From JACMLD01 sp964245425 (lineage in GTDB: Bacteria; Bacteroidota; Bacteroidia; Chitinophagales; Chitinophagaceae), in the NCBI GenBank assembly GCA_964245425.1, contig CAXTMV010000003.1, forward strand, positions 11,172 to 75,171: a stretch of 64,000 bases of DNA. Reading direction: 5' to 3'. The notes under the pieces were generated by a model. That model was not told the DNA's origin, did no database searches, and saw only the letters and a program-made list of their open reading frames with translations. How positions within the stretch are numbered: position 1 is the first letter of the stretch; each line of letters begins with the position of its first letter. Positions 61,549 through 64,000 of this stretch are shown in pieces. The position numbers and the translations under genes were made by a program.

Positions 61549-62244
61549 TCATTCCGGGCTGCTGACGGGCACCACTACCGGTTGGTGTTTTTTCAGGTAA
61601 TGCCTGCTCACCATTTTCATTACCAGGGGTATTAATATTGGAACGTATACAGCCGCCAGCACATGAATAAAATAAGCCACGGGTAACATGCAGAAAAAAA
61701 CCGTGGGCACCACCAGTGCCCTTGCCTTCGCCAGCCGGATGGTGAGCATATCTGTATCGGGTGCAATGAGCCGGTGTTTCGGGTTGGCCACATAGCGCCA
61801 CAGCACATAATTGAAAATGCCGGCGCCGCAAAGGTTCAGCACATAGAAAGTCATAGGTACTTTTAGCTGTTTCGTCATCATATCAGGTCCTGAATATTCG
61901 CTGTAAAAGCCGGTGGCAAAGGGCATCAGTACAATAAAAAAAAGAAAGAAAAGGTTGAGCCATAAAAGCCTTCTGTTGTACTCCATTACAAAACCAAAAA
62001 TGCGGTGGTGCACGGTCCAGTACATACCGATCAATAAAAAGCTGACCAGGAAGCCAAGAAATTTAGGGATCAGATCTTTTAATGCATTCAGCAGTGCTTT
62101 GTCCGAAACATTTTCGTGAAAATCGGGGATCTTGATCTCAATGACCAGCAGGGTGATGGCGATGGCAAATACGGCATCGCTGAAAAAGATGACCCTTTCC
62201 AGTTGTAATTCTTTCTTTAGCTCATTGTGTAACTGTGTTTGCAT
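61549..62244 (-). CDS. TMEM175-family potassium channel-like protein
   Basis: A 231-residue membrane protein with six hydrophobic segments. FFSDAVFAIAITLLVIEIKIP near the N terminus is the DUF1211/TMEM175 signature, whose bacterial members form tetrameric potassium-permeable channels. Only a single six-helix unit is present, as usual for bacteria. The C-terminal tail (KKHQPVVVPVSSPE) is short and polar. It lies on the same strand as the downstream beta-lactamase-family gene, but no functional link is apparent. Confidence 0.88.
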   Translation of the reverse strand: MQTQLHNELKKELQLERVIFFSDAVFAIAITLLVIEIKIPDFHENVSDKALLNALKDLIPKFLGFLVSFLLIGMYWTVHHRIFGFVMEYNRRLLWLNLFFLFFIVLMPFATGFYSEYSGPDMMTKQLKVPMTFYVLNLCGAGIFNYVLWRYVANPKHRLIAPDTDMLTIRLAKARALVVPTVFFCMLPVAYFIHVLAAVYVPILIPLVMKMVSRHYLKKHQPVVVPVSSPE

Positions 62245-62302
62245 ACCTGGATCGTAAAAAAGGGAAATTACTTCCTTTTCTCTTTATTCACTCAGCCTAC
62301 CT

Positions 62303-63046
62303 TCAGAAACCTTTTTTCCGGTGTTCGTATTCCTGCCAGGCCAGTTTGATGTATTCGTCAAACTCGTAGTCGGTAGAGTTGCTGGTAAATTCTAAAGAGG
62401 GGCGGTATTTTTTCATGAAGTCTTCCTGCTCTTCACCGGTTAACTGGGTAATTCTTCTTACCAATGCCTTGGTAAAGCGGTGATCAATGAATTTATCCTG
62501 TTCTTCCTGTATCAGGCGTTGCTGGAAATGCGCCATGCGGCGGTTTCTCCGGAAATTGAACATATTGATAAACGCATCCAGGTCGAGCCCTACCCCAAAG
62601 GCAGAAGAGGGCGGGTCAGACAGCGCGAAACCAGGCTTATGGAAATCGAAAGCCTTGGCATAATCGAGCCGGTTCTGGATGGAATCGCGTTTATAATTGC
62701 GGGGGGTGATTTTCACTTCTTTCAATTCCGTAATGGGTACATGCAGGGAAATATCGAACCCATTGAACTTGTTGATGGCCGATACCGCAAATTTGGGCGT
62801 TGGTTTATTGAGGTAAGAAAACCAGATGGAATCCGTTTCATTTACCAGTATCACATAATTGCCCAGAGAATCGGTAACGGTACCGGTGCCGGAAGTACTC
62901 AGCACGCTTACAGAAGACAGCGGCTGGGTGCGGCTCATATCGTATACCCGGCCTTTTATGATCAGCTGGGCGGTTGCCTGCTGGCAACAACAGCACAAGA
63001 CCATCAACGTAAAAAAAAGCGGGGTATATTTCCGGGTAAAGGTCAA
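62303..63046 (-). CDS. Exported CarboxypepD_reg-like domain protein
   Basis: A 247-residue protein with a signal peptide (FFTLMVLCCCCQQATAQ), a carboxypeptidase-regulatory-like domain (about 28-115, KGRVYDMSRTQPLSSVSVLS, GTVTDSLGNYVI) and a charged helical C-terminal half with no recognised domain. A TTG start at 63046 is needed for a full signal peptide; the first ATG (63004) would cut it, and no ATG lies upstream before a stop. It may be a periplasmic accessory to an outer-membrane process. Single gene. Confidence 0.8.
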   Translation of the reverse strand: MTFTRKYTPLFFTLMVLCCCCQQATAQLIIKGRVYDMSRTQPLSSVSVLSTSGTGTVTDSLGNYVILVNETDSIWFSYLNKPTPKFAVSAINKFNGFDISLHVPITELKEVKITPRNYKRDSIQNRLDYAKAFDFHKPGFALSDPPSSAFGVGLDLDAFINMFNFRRNRRMAHFQQRLIQEEQDKFIDHRFTKALVRRITQLTGEEQEDFMKKYRPSLEFTSNSTDYEFDEYIKLAWQEYEHRKKGF

Positions 63047-63111
63047 ATCAATTTTTTGGGTGTGATATTAAGATAACTTAAGCAACAATTGCTGAAGGCG
63101 CCTGCTTTTAA

Positions 63112-63687
63112 CTATGATTTTACAGTTTGAACCGTTTTTTCGATAATGGCCGGATAGTTTTCATGCTCAAGCAGGTGGATCTTCATGGCCAGGCTGGCTG
63201 CCGTTTCGTTTTCTGCTACCGGGCAGCGGGCCTGGAAAATGATATTGCCATGATCATACCATTCATCTACGTAATGTATGGTAATGCCGCTTTCTGTTTC
63301 TCCGGCTGCAATAACAGCCTCGTGCACAAAATGACCGTACATGCCCTTGCCGCCATATTTGGGCAGCAGGGCGGGGTGAATATTAATAATCCGGTGGGGG
63401 AAAGCCGTTACCAGCAGGCCCGGTATTTTCCAAAGAAAGCCGGCCAGTACAATAAATTCGATCTGGCGCGCTTTCAGTTCCGGGGCATAGGCATCGCCCA
63501 GCGAAAACCGCTCTTTCTGCAGCAGCAACACCGGTATGCCGGCGTCAGCCGCTACCTGCAACACGCCGGCACCGGCCCGGTTGCAGACCACCAGTGCAAC
63601 CTTTACCTGCCTGTTCGACCGGAAATGTTCGATGATCTTTTGTGCATTGCTGCCGGCACCCGATGCAAAAACAGCTATTTGTAACAT
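63112..63687 (-). CDS. purN: Phosphoribosylglycinamide formyltransferase
   Basis: Purine biosynthesis enzyme that transfers a formyl group from 10-formyl-tetrahydrofolate to GAR. It has 191 residues. The phosphate loop FASGAGSNAQKI, the GFLWKIP folate segment, and catalytic Asn and His in INIHPALLPKYGG, plus Asp in YVDEWYDHG, are all present. Length is slightly short of E. coli PurN (212) but complete. ATG start; the gene stands alone at the right end. Confidence 0.95.
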   Translation of the reverse strand: MLQIAVFASGAGSNAQKIIEHFRSNRQVKVALVVCNRAGAGVLQVAADAGIPVLLLQKERFSLGDAYAPELKARQIEFIVLAGFLWKIPGLLVTAFPHRIINIHPALLPKYGGKGMYGHFVHEAVIAAGETESGITIHYVDEWYDHGNIIFQARCPVAENETAASLAMKIHLLEHENYPAIIEKTVQTVKS

Positions 63688-64000
63688 GGGTCAAAACTAG
63701 TGCAAAAGAATATCGGATGTTGGGATGGAGTTATTACTATTGTCTGGTTGAACTTTTAGTGCACCGGCCTCGTGCCGGCCAGGCGCTCGCAGCCTTTCGA
63801 TGCTGCGTTTGCTTTGTGGAAATAACTCAGCATTATCAAGTGTTTCAGCCGGCACATTATTCAGCTGTAGAATAAAGCTTACGCAAACCGAAGGTTCAGC
63901 AACGCCGGTAAAAAATAATATTCTTTCCTGTTAAGCCGGAGCTGCAGGAACGCCCGTAAAATATAAATCTTTGTTGCTAAAAGCGAGGCATCTCAAAGGC
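63688..64000. other. Right end, no gene seen
   Basis: 313 bp without a supported reading frame. A GCCGGCCTCGTGCCGGCC-like hairpin lies near 63765-63782. The sequence is otherwise unremarkable; it could be upstream of a gene outside the window. Confidence 0.4.

Noticed and set aside
1..64000. tRNA genes, CRISPR arrays, insertion sequences and prophage genes
   Set aside because: None recognised on either strand: no TTCGA-loop cloverleaf, no regularly spaced identical repeats and no transposase, integrase or structural phage protein.

Overview
The window reads as a draft chromosomal segment of a Bacteroidota bacterium, most likely of the family Chitinophagaceae. This rests on a SusC/SusD pair with SusE-like lipoproteins, large secreted proteins with C-terminal sorting (type IX secretion-like) domains, NUMOD4/HNH, DUF2461 and DUF6438 proteins, weak Shine-Dalgarno signals, and promoters of the TTTG/TAnnTTTG type. 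Two 10-N spacers (16391-16400 and 38220-38229) show that it is a scaffold. No rRNA, tRNA, CRISPR array, transposase or prophage was recognised.

Layout. 0-3.2 kb: a secreted lamin-tail protein, then asd preceded by what looks like a complete leader-peptide attenuator. 3.2-10.1 kb: a three-gene RND efflux operon with a divergent AraC regulator. 10.1-19.4 kb: a secreted esterase, a DUF2461 gene, a NUMOD4/HNH protein, ligA, a purine permease with an exported nucleosidase, and a tiny Pmp3-type membrane protein. 19.7-30.4 kb: a glycan (probably starch) utilisation locus made of a NUDIX-type regulator that has lost its catalytic residues, tandem palindromic operators, SusC, SusD, two SusE-like lipoproteins and a GH13 amylase. 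The amylase reading frame is broken by a 19-bp imperfect duplication. 30.5-38.9 kb: a small acidic protein, a FtsB-like divisome protein, enolase, an M16 peptidase, a DUF6438 protein, a DUF5009 acyltransferase and an alpha/beta hydrolase cut by an assembly gap. 39.1-48.8 kb: a 1219-residue esterase-like secreted protein, KAS III, a lipid kinase, a membrane patatin and heme A synthase. 48.8-51.5 kb: a sulfur module (DsrE-like protein, TsdA-like dihaem cytochrome, two YeeE/YedE permease halves). 51.6-63.7 kb: RNase HII, an S9 peptidase with an M19 dipeptidase, a multidomain subtilisin, a beta-lactamase-family hydrolase, a TMEM175-type channel, a CarboxypepD_reg-like protein and purN.

The most notable signals are regulatory or structural. 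First, a 20-codon ORF rich in Lys, Thr and Met lies upstream of asd and is followed by mutually exclusive antiterminator and terminator helices. Second, two 15-bp palindromes 32 bp apart overlap the susC promoter beside a degenerate NUDIX regulator. Third, a scaffold gap closes exactly in frame when its duplicated 7-bp ends are merged. Fourth, several intergenic palindromic elements share sequence with each other. Functions are assigned from motifs read by eye; no database search was run.
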